From contig CAXKVR010000029.1 of NCBI GenBank assembly GCA_964058845.1, forward strand, positions 239,270-303,269: a stretch of DNA of 64,000 nt. Direction: 5' to 3'. Below are positions 21,601-33,374 of the stretch, in pieces. Below the pieces are notes generated by a model. It had not been told where the DNA came from, did not search any database, and worked only from the letters and a program-made list of their open reading frames with translations. This stretch comes from Carex sylvatica. Its lineage: Eukaryota; Streptophyta; Magnoliopsida; Poales; Cyperaceae. How positions within the stretch are numbered: the first letter of the stretch is position 1; every line of letters begins with the position of its first letter. Both the position numbers and the translations under genes were made by a program.

Positions 21601-21990
21601 ATTAAAATTTCAAAAATTCACTATAAATCATAGAAAATTCTAAAAATGAAAATTTCTGTTGTGAAATTTTCATGAGAGTGTTTTCTATATGCATGTGCAT
21701 TGGCTTGGCTTAGTTCAACTTGGAACTAGAATTTATATCTGAAAATATTTTACAACTTACAAATCAGCCTCACTTTACCCCAACTTCAAAGTTGAATAAT
21801 GGTAAACTAACAACACAAAACAGTTTATAAATAGTTTATCGTTGTTATTGATTTAAAAGTTGGCATTGACAAATAAATAATCATAAAAAAATAATCAAAG
21901 AACACGAAAATTCAATTTGAACCTTATAGGTACGTATTCCCAATCTTCTCTTGCAAGTATCTTTGTGGTTTTGTAGAAACATGTTTACAA

Positions 21991-22045
21991 CACTACAAGA
22001 AAACACCCTTTTCACGGCGCTTACAAATGCCGCTAAATAGATTGC
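21991..22045 (+). mobile_element. Second CACTA-type terminus in the same orientation
   Basis: CACTACAAGAAAACACCC with ACGGCGCTTACAAATGCCGC, closely related to the start at 21234. Its interior and other end are lost after about 50 bases. Confidence 0.5.
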
Positions 22046-23285
22046 CCAGACTAAATTTCGATAGATTGGCTGACAGAATGACCAAAACAGAAAACAGTAA
22101 CAAGTTCAAAGCCAGAAAATAAATGTCTAAAATGCCCCTAAAATCCTACCAAAATTCTGAGATGTCTACAAGGTACCCAAGGACATATCTGCATGCTTGA
22201 AGCATAGTGCCATGTAAGGAAAATTGAAATAAAGGGCCAAACAGTGAAGAACACAATCTGTAGCACAAGTAATGAGTGTGCTATGCATATGTTATGCATA
22301 TGAACAGCTACCCTAATGATTTTGAGTTGGTGCAAATTTAATACATGAATACCTATCAGGTGCACTTACATATCATCTAGTTAGGTGAGAATATCATTTC
22401 AGTTTTTTTTATAGCTTTCACCTCTATAGTCAGGTCAGATGCAACATGTTACAGATATAAACAAAATAATTACAATAATTGACAAAACCACAATAATTAT
22501 AAAAAACCTGCTGACTTGTCATGACTATCTTCATCTGAATGGGTTTCTTGTCGTGCTAGTCGTCAGCTTAGAGTGTGCATTTTGTTTAACCTACAAAAGT
22601 TATTTTAACATAATACAAACAACTCTTTGATTAAAAAACAAAACAACTCCATGTGGTTATTTTAAATAGTGCAGGATTAAAATATCTATTATACTGTGAG
22701 AGAAGAAGTAAGAGACCACATTGCCCGTCAGATAATACGATTTGTTGAAGACAAGTATTTTTTACTGTATTAATACATTTCTTAGTCCACATCTATAAAA
22801 CACTAATTAAAAAATGGACAATTTACTTAATTAGTTCTAACTTTTTAGCAGCCCTACTTACAGCTAGTATGCTAACAGTAGAAAGAAACACACAAAATTG
22901 AAACCATACAATAACAACTTGGAAAATAAAATAAAACTAAGAAACTAATTAACTAACCATATAGTGTAGAAGAGCGGCAGGGGTGGAGTCATGGAGTAGC
23001 TCTCTTATACAAAATATAAGGAAATTCATATCCTCAAAATAAAAAATATCACAAATTAGCAAGTACTTTATGGAACATTTTTTATAAATTGATACTCAAT
23101 TGTGTGTAATCGGACCTGACTGAACTACACTTGTAATAATCACAGGAACGACTCAACTTAGGGCAATATTTTTTATTTATTTTTTGTTCATAGCCCGTAG
23201 GCACAACCTTTTACCAGTACATAGTTCAGTGATGTCTAGTACATTTGTATTAATGGAACATCTACTGGTAATTGGAGTCTAATCT
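22046..23285. other. No gene recognised
   Basis: AT-rich sequence with short open frames on both strands, none with recognisable domains. No terminal repeats found. Confidence 0.4.
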
Positions 23286-23289
23286 GGAA

Positions 23290-23590
23290 TCTTCAAGGAA
23301 GAGAGGATATGTGTATCCATTGTATGATAATCAATGAAATCTAACCTGGTTAGCTTATAGATTGGCTCTGTGGTTCTCCTCTCTAGAAATGTGAACACAG
23401 CTGAAGTTGGGGTTTGATGTCAGTATCAATGCAATCTCAACGAGAAACACATAAGCTCTCTAGTTCGCCGCCTGGACTTGCTGCAGTCTCTTCCCCGGCA
23501 TGAATGTGCTTGCCAGAAGTTGCGAGTCAGTCTTGAAAACACAACATTTAATTCCCAATTGTACTGCTGCCTACACTGCACCTAGAAGTG
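23290..23590 (-). pseudogene. RNase H-like (LINE-type) domain remnant
   Basis: Minus-strand reading gives AAVQLGIKCCVFKTDSQLLA, then STFMPGKRLQQVQAAN, and about 35 residues later CVHISREENHRANL*ANQVRFH, separated by stops. This order (hydrophobic-KTDSQ-, then SREENHRAN-LA) is that of the RNase H fold found at the C-terminus of plant LINE-derived proteins, with the catalytic Asp in KTDSQ. In-frame stops show it is dead. No neighbouring reverse transcriptase was readable. Confidence 0.5.
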
Positions 23591-23594
23591 CTAT

Positions 23595-23753
23595 AGATAT
23601 GCGGCACCCCCTCTATCAGGCAACTTGAAGTGCAATATATATGCTGCAATAGAAAGGCAGACACAGCATCAGTTTACAAATAATCTCATACCTTATTAGC
23701 TCTTCCTTAAGAAATATTAGATATGCTGCACCCCCTCTATCAGGTAACTTGAA
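23595..23753. repeat. Short direct repeat, two copies about 124 bases apart
   Basis: AGATATGCGGCACCCCCTCT-type sequence at 23595-23630 recurs with two base changes at 23719-23753. Confidence 0.7.
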
Positions 23754-23998
23754 AGAACAATCAAGGTAGCAGATATGATAATGTTCTTGCATTAAAAGGA
23801 AGTTTTGTCAATCTGATTGCTCGACTCAGAGACTCGACGGCCATCAGGGTGTTATCGGGTTTCACCCGCTTAGTAGTAAATAAGAAATACAACTGATCTG
23901 TTCAATAATAAATCCCATCAAATTAACCAGTAAAAATAATACACTTCACAAGTTGACAAAGAACCCAACCCTTTCTGATAGAAGCTGTATGAGGATCA

Positions 23999-25016
23999 TG
24001 GTTCTGAAACTCGGAATTGGAATCAGAATCGGATACTTGACCATGGAATCAGAATCCGATGAATTGGTCAGAATCGGAAGAATTGGATCGAAAACTAGAT
24101 TTTTTTTTGGCAGAAGTATATTTTGTACCAAATTTGTCAAATAATCCATTCCAACACTCAAAATAATTAAATCTGAACATATAACAATCAAATTTGCACT
24201 GTATTACTTAAAAAAATATTTATCTAATTTAAAAACAAAAAAATGAATAAATTCACAAAAGACAAATGAAATATTTTATTTTAACTTTTATATTTCATAT
24301 TTTATTTTGTATATGCGTTAATTTATTTTCATAGGAAATATTTTATTTCATAAACAATTAATATTTTAATTTTACTCATGTAAAAATAATAAATAACTAA
24401 AATAAAGTCTCTATTTAATAATTAACCGGCCCTTAATTAGACAATCTAAACATCTCTTTTTAATAAATCCAGGTTAATAGCCTGTCCCAGTCCGCTCCTC
24501 CTTATTTTATAACATGTGTATAGAGTCTAGACATGGTCCACTATGAACCATGTTAAAATTTCAAAACAGTGCTATACATCATACATAAACCAAGTCTATT
24601 CAGTATTTTATAAGGATTTAACCTTTCTTCTTCGTTGTGAATCAAAATTACTCCCCTCTTTCTGATGGCGAATCCCCAAATCCTTCCGACTATCTTCTAT
24701 AAAATAAAAAAATGACTCAATTGAATCACCAAATACAAATTTTTTTCTTCTGCTGATTGTTTTCTCGACCTACGACAGCACAACCGGTTGAGACTCGGTC
24801 CAGGTTAGTAGAATCTGTCATTTTTGCTTTGAATCGGCTCAACTCGGAGTAAAACTCAATTAACTCGGTCGGAAAATTGGAAAACTCGGCCGAGTCAAGC
24901 ACTGTTCATCCGAATTTTTCTGAGAAACTCGCATAGGCACGAGACTCGGGTAAAACTCGGCCCGGTCCCGTCCGATTCTGAGTTGACTTAGAATCGGCCG
25001 ATTTTTCTAACCATGA
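23999..25016. mobile_element. Dispersed repeat with CGGAATCGG motifs, longer copy
   Basis: Begins CATGGTTCTGAAACTCGG and ends CCGATTTTTCTAACCATG, so the ends are rough inverted repeats (TGGTTCTGAAAC / TGGTTAGAAAAATC). Both flanks are rich in CGGAATCGG- and ACTCGGCC-type words. No convincing target duplication and no coding domain. Related words also occur at 10780-10940 and 61300-61450. Probably a non-autonomous DNA transposon family. Confidence 0.45.
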
Positions 25017-25414
25017 TGAGAATAACTTGGCTGTATCACAAAAAAAAAGTATAAAAAAGATAAATTGAGAAAACAAAATTAAAAATTTCACTCATATTGG
25101 ACTGCATGTAACAACCTTATTTTCTATTATTTCATTTTCATGTACATTCTATCTGTCAAAAAAATATGATTTTATTAATACCAAAATATTATAATAGACG
25201 CTTCTCCTGCTATTCCTTCCTATGGCGATCATTTTACAAAACGAGTATATTACATCCAACAATAACCATTTTGCTGGTTTTATGAAATTAATCCTTCCTA
25301 AGAAGATTTCTGACATGCAAAAATGAACTTTCCACAGGCAACATGCACATACTAATATTTTGTCATAATTGCATTTTAAATAAATTACCTCCCTTGTCAG
25401 CTTGCAGTAAATGA
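25017..25414. other. No gene recognised
   Basis: AT-rich; open frame 25149-25427 (minus) has no domain. Confidence 0.4.
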
Positions 25415-25419
25415 GATTT

Positions 25420-27415
25420 TGTAACATCTTAAAAATTTAAGGTTGTCATCATAAAGGACCGAAGAGCAATTATAAATTTTACAAGGCGCAAAGTGTCAAA
25501 ATCATATAAAATGATTTTGTTAAACGCACTCAACTTTTATTGTAGTTGAACCTTATCTTAATCCTTGCTGTACCCCTCATCAAATATTAAAATAATATAA
25601 TATTAAAGGAATAATATTTATTTAGTTTTCTCCGTGTAGAATATAAAATTCATTCTTTTATTCCGTGGGTTTAAATGGGTGCTTCTATTATGGGGTAGAA
25701 AACATTTATTCCTTGGAAGTAACGAAAAGAGGGAGAGAAGGAACCGAGAAGGAGAAATTGAGAAGAAAGAAAAAAGAGAAGGAAGATGATGAAAATTCAG
25801 AATAGAGAATAGAGTTCGATAAACGCCTCGGTAAATATAACACGTGTCAGGTGCGGATGTCAATTTTTGTAAATCTTGTTTTTTTTTCTTTATTTTGCTG
25901 ATTGTTTTGGTTAAAATTTTGTGTGCTTGATATATGATTTTTGGGGCTTTTAGATCAATTTGATAGAATCCATTGTGGTGTACTGACTACATGACAATTA
26001 CATGCTTGAAATTGCTTAAATTGCTTGAATTTCTCCCAATTGCTTAAATTGTTATAGGTTAGCTGGGCAGAGGAATATGGATAACTTTTGGGGCTTTTAG
26101 GTCACCATTAGGCTTGCCCCTTTAAGCATGCATGAATTAATTTAGGAATTATATCAAGGTACTGAGTTGTATGGGTCATTGATAAATTAAATGAAACAAG
26201 GGGTGAGCTTTAACTTTGCTTGACGTACTTGCATGCATGATATGTAATGCATAAACCAGAAACTTGCTTGTAGGATTTGCATGACACGTAGCATATAAGC
26301 CATCAATTTATTTTTATGAGATGTGTAGAAATTTTGTATGGTTTATGCTGACAGAACCTTAAACTAAACCATGGGCTTCCTTGAGCATAATATGCATATA
26401 TGTACTGTATTGAGCATCTTATTTCTAAACTGGACGGTCATGTAGGCGCCATATTCGGGGTAAGCGTGCAATTTCAGTTATGTAGGCGCTGAACTTGTAG
26501 CGCATAACAGAAATTGCATAGGCGCCATATTCGGGGTAAGCGTGTAATTTGTGTTATGTAGGCGCTGAACTTGTAGCGCATAACTTTAGTCATGTAGGCA
26601 CCCTATTCGGGGTAAGCACATAATTTCAAGTTATGGCCATAACAGAAATTGTGTAGGCGCCATATTCGAGGTTGCACATGACCAAAGTCATGTAGGCGCT
26701 GTACTTGTAGCGCATGACTGCAGTATGAAAAATTGTAAAAGGAAAACTTATTATTCAAAAAGGAATTTGTGTATTAGGTGTAACACTTGAGAATTTCATA
26801 CATGGCCATTATATTGATGTTGATGCATGGGAGTTTAGTGAAACTCTATTTCAATTGAATTTACTTTGGCTGTTGTGATTATCTTTAATTGGTTTGAATT
26901 GAGTTCTGTTTTTATGATAATTACTTGGCTGGAACTAAAACTGCACTGGGAGGTTCTCAATCTCTCATCTTTTTAATTCGTGGGTTCCAGGAACTAAGGG
27001 CTACAAGGAGCAGCGTATGGACTAGACGACAAGAGTGTTGACTGCCACATTGTACAGATTTTGGTATAGTCTTTACATAATTATATATATATGCTAGTGT
27101 GCAGTCATTTTGTTGTTGTACTTGCTGCTTGGATACTTCTCGTATGGACTTTATTTTTTTGTTCATGATGTACGGGAAGTTACCTTTGTAAATATTGGAA
27201 GGAGACTGTAACCATATATATATATGTGTGTGTGTGTGTGATTTTTATTAAAAAGAAAAAGAAAAAGAAGACTATATTGTGGCATGGCAGTGTTAAGCAT
27301 TGGTATTACATAACTTCTTGTATTGTGATGCTTTGTGATATCTAATCAAGTGTGTTGTTGTTGGCCATTTGACATAGGTATTACGGCAAGTTGCCTATTA
27401 TTATTAGCTGTGACA
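25420..27415 (-). mobile_element. LTR-type insertion (probable solo LTR), copy A, 1996 bp
   Basis: Plus-strand ends are TGTAACATCTTAAAAA and ATTAGCTGTGACA, i.e. TG...CA, flanked by the 5-bp direct repeat GATTT (25415-25419 and 27416-27420). Read on the minus strand it starts TGTCACAGC and ends GATGTTACA, like copy B at 28747. The two also share the line CTGGGAGxTTxTCAATCTCTC followed by GTGGGTTCCAGG, and the tandem array. There is no internal gag/pol and no second LTR, so a solo LTR is the simplest reading; large LTRs of this kind occur in chromovirus (del/Tekay) Gypsy elements, but the assignment is inference. Confidence 0.72.
26436..26720. repeat. Tandem array inside LTR copy A, about 76-bp unit
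   Basis: Alternates two half-units of about 37 bases: TAGGCGCCATATTCGGGGTA-type and TAGGCGCTGAACTTGTAGCG-type, each followed by CATAAC/GTGCAATTT-type linkers. About four units are visible, mildly diverged. GCGCT...AGCGC within the second half-unit is a small inverted repeat. Confidence 0.85.
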
Positions 27416-27420
27416 GATTT

Positions 27421-28060
27421 CATCACTGTCCAGCTTCCATCTTCTTGTACCACTAGTTAATAATTTTCCAAGTTAAAAGAGAATATTGAATCTTTTGGTG
27501 GGTGTACCTAAATTTCAGGTCAGTGTAACCAGTACCACTCGACCTGCATTATTATACTGAGACCAGTAGGTTAATGGTTCCCTACTACCTCGGCTATCCT
27601 TTGGTAATGACGCTTGATGCCATTGCATAAATGTACACGTACATATATTGCCAGGATCAATAAGAATTTTAGATCAGACAAATGATAACATACGACTTTC
27701 TGCGGGTTACACTACATTTCACATATTTGGAAAAAAAACACTGACATGATTTGTTACCTTGTTGGTGAAGCCAAATTATTGTTAACATGATTATTCTTTT
27801 TTTCAAATGACCAATGCCTAATTCAATCGGCTATATTATAGAACACTGTAGTAAACCACCAAGCGTGAAAATATTCGATTAGAAATGTAAAACACAAGAG
27901 ATGGTTCTTAATCAGCTCATCCAATGGCCAATTTGCAGCACCATTTCCTGCTTTAATTAACTGAATTTTGCCTACGCATTCAAATGGCCATTGTAAGTCT
28001 TCCCATTCTTCAATTCAACCAACTAAAGACAAAAATTAAACAACAAAAGGGTTTAAGAAT
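27421..28060. other. Flank of LTR copy A; no gene recognised
   Basis: Contains no open domain. It lies between the LTR and the isolated protease exon; a search by eye for neighbouring protease exons was negative. Confidence 0.4.
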
Positions 28061-28065
28061 TTAAC

Positions 28066-28234
28066 CTGCCAATAACCTTTCGATGTGACATGCACATAAG
28101 TATGTTCTCCCTTGTAATGATTCCTATCTACCCCACCAAATACAACCTCACCGCCTTCTCCATCCCCTGATTTATGGTTAAACCAGAAAGAAAACACTGG
28201 TTCCTTTATTATATCTTGGCTCACCATATTGTAC
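28066..28234 (-). pseudogene. Isolated exon of a plant A1 aspartic protease (phytepsin type)
   Basis: Minus-strand frame encodes [19 protein letters not shown], then [20 protein letters not shown] and [10 protein letters not shown], a well-conserved segment of vacuolar phytepsin-like proteases between the two catalytic Asp motifs. The segment is bordered by an acceptor (AAACAG at 28235) and a donor (CAG|GTTAAA at 28066-28065), as in an intact gene. No exon with DTGS or DSGTS was found on either side, so it is a lone exon: a pseudogene relic or a fragment carried by a transposon. Confidence 0.75.
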
Positions 28235-28369
28235 CTGTTTTTGAGTAAAAAACTATTGTTATTGCCCTAAATTATTTATTATGCATTGCTGATATTATAC
28301 TTAAAATGAATATAAAGTTGCATTTTAAATCCAGGTTAAAATCCAGGTTTAAATTATTTATTATGCATT

Positions 28370-28746
28370 GACTTCCTATTTGCTGATTTATCCTACCGAG
28401 GCATGATAATAATTGAGGAAAAAAATGCCTTGCTCTGAGCCTCTCAGAATACTAAAATTTTGAGAAAAAAACGCATACCAATCTCTTGCCACCCCAACCC
28501 TATCCCAAGGAGACAGAGCAACCATTTGAGTCAACTAATCTAACAATCTAAAATCTCGCTGTTCATCTACAAAACATCCAAATAAACTTTTTGATATATT
28601 GACAAAAGGACAATATTACGTAACCTTCACTTTGACCATAGGTAGAAGAGAAAATGAAATCATTAAAGTAAATAACAAAAGAACTTGACAATGCGTAATT
28701 TTGATCTGCAATGGAGAATTTCAACCAATATTTTATCCATATCTTA
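28370..28746 (+). repeat. Locus-repeat block 'alpha', copy 4, split by an insertion
   Basis: Matches the other alpha blocks (TTGCCACCCCAACCCTATCC, ATTTGAGTCAACTAATCTAAC, ATCTGCAATGGAGAATTTC) up to ATCCATATCTTA, where LTR copy B is inserted. It resumes at 32233. Confidence 0.72.
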
Positions 28747-29468
28747 TGTCACACCCCAACAGCAAGGCCGACAACCCGCCGTGCTCATCAGCACAAGGCG
28801 ATTTCTATTTATGATCTTATTAAATCACATATATACATATACATTACCAATGACATAACTTACTTTTAATTGTGGCAAGTTCCGCAGTCTTCACGTTCAA
28901 CATCATATTTTCTTATCTTGGGTTCTGTACCTGGAACCCACAAAGTGGAAAGATGTGAGAGATTGAAAATCTCCCAGTGCGGTATTCAGTTCTAGTCGAG
29001 TTATCCGCAGATCCAACCAACTAAACTAAATCAGCACCGAGCATAATTATAATAAAGTAACAATACTATAGGAATCTAAGAAATAATAGACGAAACTGAA
29101 ATCAATTAGATAGCATGTAAATTGCTCATAGAAAACAAATATGCATTTATCTCAATGCTTTACCCTAACATTAGTTCCTATTATGCAATGCATCAATGTT
29201 CAAGACAAAATAATTAACATATCACATGAGACATAACTAGTCACCAGCATTTTCAAACAATATAACTTAAATAAACGTACACATATCAAGTAACATAATA
29301 TAAATTCACCTCATGCAATGCTCAATGTTCATGTGTAAATTTTTTTAAGAAACTCATCTAAGTTTTAAAAACGAAACTTCATTACTTAAAGCATGCTTTA
29401 TTCATGACTATTCATGATAAAATAAAATATCATTATATTTGGTAACCATTTTGGTATTAACAATATTC

Positions 29469-29955
29469 GGTCATGCGCTACAAGTACAGCGCCTACATGA
29501 CCCCGGTCATGCGCTACAAGTTCAGCGCCTACATGACCGTCAAGGTTCATACAAAACTCCGATCATGCGCTACCACGAATATAGTGCCTACACAATTTCT
29601 GTTATGGCCATAACTTGAAATTATGCGCTTACCCCGAATAGGGCACCTACATGACTAAAGTTATGCGCTACAAGTTCAGCGCCTACATAACCGAGTCATG
29701 CGCTACCATGAATATGGCGCCTATGCAATTTCTGTTATGCACTACAAGTTCAGCGCCTACATAACAGAAATTACACGCTTACCCCGAATATGGCGCCTAT
29801 GCAATTTATGTTATGCGCTACAAGTTCAGCGCCTACATAACAGAAATTACACGCTTACCCCGAATATGGCGCCTATGCAATTTATGTTATGCGCTACAAG
29901 TTCAGCGCCTACATAACAAAAATTACATGCTTACCCCGAATAGGGCGCATACATG
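29469..29955. repeat. Tandem array inside LTR copy B, about 76-bp unit
   Basis: The complement of the array at 26436-26720: GCGCTACAAGTTCAGCGCCT and TTACCCCGAATATGGCGCCT alternate, about six to seven units. The two units between about 29760 and 29920 are nearly identical, implying recent local amplification. Open frames such as 29698-29916 are translations of the repeat. Confidence 0.87.
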
Positions 29956-32039
29956 ATCGTCAGGTTTCAGACATTTGGTTCTTTAACACAGTTCACAATA
30001 TCATGTTACAAATCATTCTTTTCCAAATCATGTCATGTTTTAGTTTCAAAATATCCTTCATAAAAATATGCTCATGCATGCATCCTTTTGACTCAACTAA
30101 AAAAAATACAATGCATAATATAATTCAAACAAGTCAATTCAAACATACCAAGTACTTCAATCAAGTCATTCTTAGCTTCAAACAATCAATATGTCTCACA
30201 TGCAAAGTTATGAATTCATGTCATGCATTTGTAAGAAATACTTATGCATCCGTATCATGATAATATTTCATTTAAATTAAACTCATGTGCTTAGTGGGAT
30301 TGCTTTGTATCATGTCATGCACTAGCTTATGGAAAATAAGATCATGTAAACATTTCAAGCATTCTTAGCATGAAATTTTGAAAACCATAATAAGTACCGA
30401 ACTATAATTCAATAAACGAACATGAGGCCAACCAAAAATAATAATGGAAAATAGCAATCTAGCAAACCAAATTATTTTTCAAATAGTGTTAAACCAAATA
30501 ATTAAAATCATGACAAGCTATAGTCTCAAGAACTGACATGGAACCATCAAATACCGGACTTAAGTTCTAAGTCTATAGTTCGTGACCATACCATCTGGTT
30601 GGATTAACGGATTAACGAGGCTGTTATTAAAACATCTACTAACTCTAGTGCAATTCCTTTATATTTAGTCAATACCTATATGCTATATGCTAATTATGCA
30701 TGCCTTATAAACATGAACCATTACCCAATAATTGAATAAAACTTGCTCTATAATACTAATCAAGCAATCCAAATCAACAATTATAAGCATGCAATAAAAA
30801 TGAAGCAACCCAAATCAACAATTATAAGCAAGAAATCAACAATTATAATCTAGAAACCAACAATCAATAAAATTAGTTGGAAGGAGCTAGGAATAACTCG
30901 AAGTCCGCACCTTAGTAACATCGTGACGTTGTGATCAGTGCCTCGCTTCAAATGTGTACATGTTTGACAATCGTTCTTAATCCAGCCACACAAGATCTAC
31001 ATCTATGTCCAATTAGTAAGGCTTTAGTAACTACAACCCCCAGAGCTTGCATAATTCCTGACTGAGGCTAAGAACAAACAAGAGATCAACTACGATATAA
31101 TGATACATCACATAGCCCCTCTTGATTACCTTTAACTGGAATTTTACTAATTTAGGAGACGCATCATACAAAAGTCTTAATATGAATAAAATCAGCTTTT
31201 GGGCAAAGTAATTATTCATTTTTTTCTTTCTCCAATCAGGTTGCGTGAAAATAAAATAATATACTTGAACCATCAGAGGAGTTAACAAGCAGTACTTTGT
31301 AAACTTTTTCATATTTCACAAATTTGCCCAAAAGCTAGATTTATTTCAAACTTAAAGAAATTCTTCACAATAAGCCTCATTTTAACTCACAAACATTCAC
31401 CAATTAAAGTGTGTGACACACAATAGAAAATAATTCACCATTAATGGCAGCCAAGCATAATTCTAGCAAAGACAAAGAACAAGAAAGATAAAGAGTACCA
31501 TGAGTCAAGATCAAGTGTCAAGTAGTAGCACACACCAGTACACTTCTTTCTCTTGCTTTACCCAAGCTAGAACCCTTTTCAATTTCTTGACAACTCCAAA
31601 ATTTCAATTAATTTATCAAGAGGGAAATAGATAGTATCAAGAGAGGAACGCAAGTGAGGTAGGGAATAGGCGGACTGGACGAGAACAGTAAAATAAGAAT
31701 GAGTCGGTCTCCAGTTAAAGGAAAATTGTGCCTAAGCGGTCTCCACCGTTTATCTATGTAAAAATGTCCAAATAAGTTAGTCTTATTTGATAATTTAAAC
31801 AAAGCCGACAATTTATTTTCTCTTTTCAGATTTTAATGAAGGCCCAAGAGCCCAAGTTGGATGTCATGCTGAATTTTTATCTTTTCATTTAAATTCTCTA
31901 TTTAGTACTCCTAGTAAAAGTAATTTACATATTTTATATAAAAATATATTCCAACTTACGAAAACTCCCAAACAAAATCTGAATTAACGCGTTTTATATA
32001 TTTATGATCAGAATTGAATTAATAAAATGTTACATAATC

Positions 32040-32058
32040 ATCTCTCTCTCTCTCTCTC

Positions 32059-32096
<38 letters not shown>
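32040..32096. repeat. (CT)n-(AT)n microsatellite
   Basis: TCTCTCTCTC run followed by GCATATATAT run near the end of LTR copy B. Confidence 0.9.
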
Positions 32097-32101
<5 letters not shown>

Positions 32102-32232
32102 TATTAATTTCAAATTACAAAAATACAAGGTTTATAAACGTACTAGAAAATCAATATTGAAATTTTTAAATGCATTTCACTTCATGTTGGAGAATTATAA
32201 TTTTCCGAGTTTTCGAAAACTAGGATGTTACA

Positions 32233-32364
32233 TCTTAAAAGTTTATTTTTTCCAGTGAAAACCTGTCTTTTGTTCCAATTAAGAGATGTGAGCATGCTTA
32301 GCTAAGTTTTAATGCAAAGTTTGAATTTATTTTTGTTCTATAATTTTTCTAAAAGGGCACAGCA
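32233..32364 (+). repeat. Locus-repeat continuation between the two insertions
   Basis: TCTTAAAAGTTTATTTTTTCC through GAGCATGCTTAGCTAAGTTT and AAAGGGCACAGCA parallels 20160-20285. It ends where the CACTA element starts. Confidence 0.72.
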
Positions 32365-32385
32365 CACTAGTACAAAAAACCCTTT

Positions 32386-32770
32386 CACCGACCCTTAACC
32401 ACTGACTGTTTTAACCAAAGCATCAGTATTGCTCATACTACACTGACTGTTTTCTAAAAACAGTCAGTGTTGGTGCTCAACACTGGCTGTTTTAGAAAAG
32501 AGTCAGTGTTGGTGCTCAACACTGACTCTTTTAAAAAACAGTCAGTGTTGGTGCTCAACACTGACTGTTTTAGAAAAGAGTCAGTGTTGAACACTAACAC
32601 TGACTGTTTTTAAGGCGTCAGTGTTGATACTCAACACTGACGCCTTAAAAACAGTCAGTGTTGGTGCTCAACACTGACTCTTTTAAAAAACAGTCAGTGT
32701 TAACGCTCAACACTGACTGTTTTTTAAAAGAGTCAGTGTTGAATACCAATACTGACTGTTTGTTTTAAAC
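32386..32770. repeat. Left subterminal repeats of the CACTA element
   Basis: More than ten alternating copies of ACACTGACTGTTTT and its complement, with variants AGAGTCAGTGTTG and GGCGTCAGTGTTG. Pairs of copies form hairpins about 40-60 bases apart. Confidence 0.88.
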
Positions 32771-32885
32771 AGAGCCGTCGGTGATTTTCGCGCCGTAAAT
32801 TTCATTTTCCGACTGTAACTCAAAATTTCGCAAAGCATTTAAAACAAGTTACACGCATCAGACCCTTCCTCCCCGCCTAGACCCC

Positions 32886-33374
32886 TTACCCGAAACCTAG
32901 AGCCTTCCTCCCGATAGAAACCCTAGACCCCCGCCTCCCCGCTTTCCCCTGCCTCACCTCTCTGCCTTCCCCTACAATCACTTCACTGACTAGCTTCTTT
33001 GCAGTGCCGCCCCCTTTTTCTTTTTTGCTCACCCCGCCAAAGCCTTTCTTCTCTCTTCTTGTGCCGCCCCAATTTCCCTTCTCTCTGACCGGTCGGAGGT
33101 GAGGGCGAAGGAACCAGCACCCGTCGCGGTTGTGGCCGGCCTTCTTGCAGTGGTCACACTGCTCGGTGCTCGGGACTCCCTTCCCTTTGGCCGCGTCCCT
33201 GTAGTTAGGGTTTGAGTGTTGTACGTTGAAGGCCTTGTTCTCTCGAATCGCATCATAGCTCGGATCGAGTGCCTCCAGATAGGTAAAAATTAAGTCTTGC
33301 TTAACTCTTTTGTGTGTTTCAATTAGGTCTGTGGTTGGTGGTAGATAAATGTTGAGGTCTTCCCATTTGGACAT
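32886..33374 (-). CDS. Copia gag-derived open frame with CCHC zinc knuckle, inside the CACTA element
   Basis: An open frame of 162 codons starting MSKWEDLNIYLPPTTDLI. The N-terminal third (HKRVKQDLIFTYLEALDPSY) resembles the conserved end of the UBN2/gag domain of Copia elements. It is followed by CDHCKKAGHNRDGC, a C-x2-C-x4-H-x4-C zinc knuckle, and then a Gly/Arg/Lys-rich tail (GNWGGTRREKKGFGG, VSKKEKGGG). The usual residues between the gag domain and the knuckle are shortened. No protease or polymerase follows. It is transcriptionally divergent from the stress-protein-like gene starting 443 bases away. A captured retroelement fragment that has stayed open, or part of a chimeric transcript; no function can be claimed. 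Confidence 0.6.
   Translation of the reverse strand: MSKWEDLNIYLPPTTDLIETHKRVKQDLIFTYLEALDPSYDAIRENKAFNVQHSNPNYRDAAKGKGVPSTEQCDHCKKAGHNRDGCWFLRPHLRPVREKGNWGGTRREKKGFGGVSKKEKGGGTAKKLVSEVIVGEGREVRQGKAGRRGSRVSIGRKALGFG

Larger units (their letters stand above)
28747..32232 (+). mobile_element. LTR-type insertion (probable solo LTR), copy B, 3486 bp
   Basis: Starts TGTCACACCCCAACAG and ends TAGGATGTTACA, flanked by TCTTA on both sides (28742-28746 and 32233-32237). The related locus copy at about 20163 reads straight through (ATATCTTAAAAG), an empty site. Same family as 25420-27415, in the opposite orientation. Contains the tandem array 29469-29955 and a (CT)n(AT)n run near the right end. The open frame at 31031-31312 (minus) has no recognisable domain. 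No gag/pol domain found inside. Confidence 0.8.

Noticed and set aside
29698..29916. Open frame of 72 codons in the array
   Set aside because: It is a translation of the tandem repeat; its periodic residues follow the repeat unit.
26436..29955. Regular arrays of similar units that might suggest a CRISPR-like structure
   Set aside because: This is plant nuclear DNA, units are diverged throughout with no constant repeat plus unique spacer pattern, and both arrays lie inside LTR-type insertions.
31031..31312. 93-codon minus-strand frame
   Set aside because: Lies inside LTR copy B, with no recognisable domain; the frame is probably chance in AT-rich DNA.
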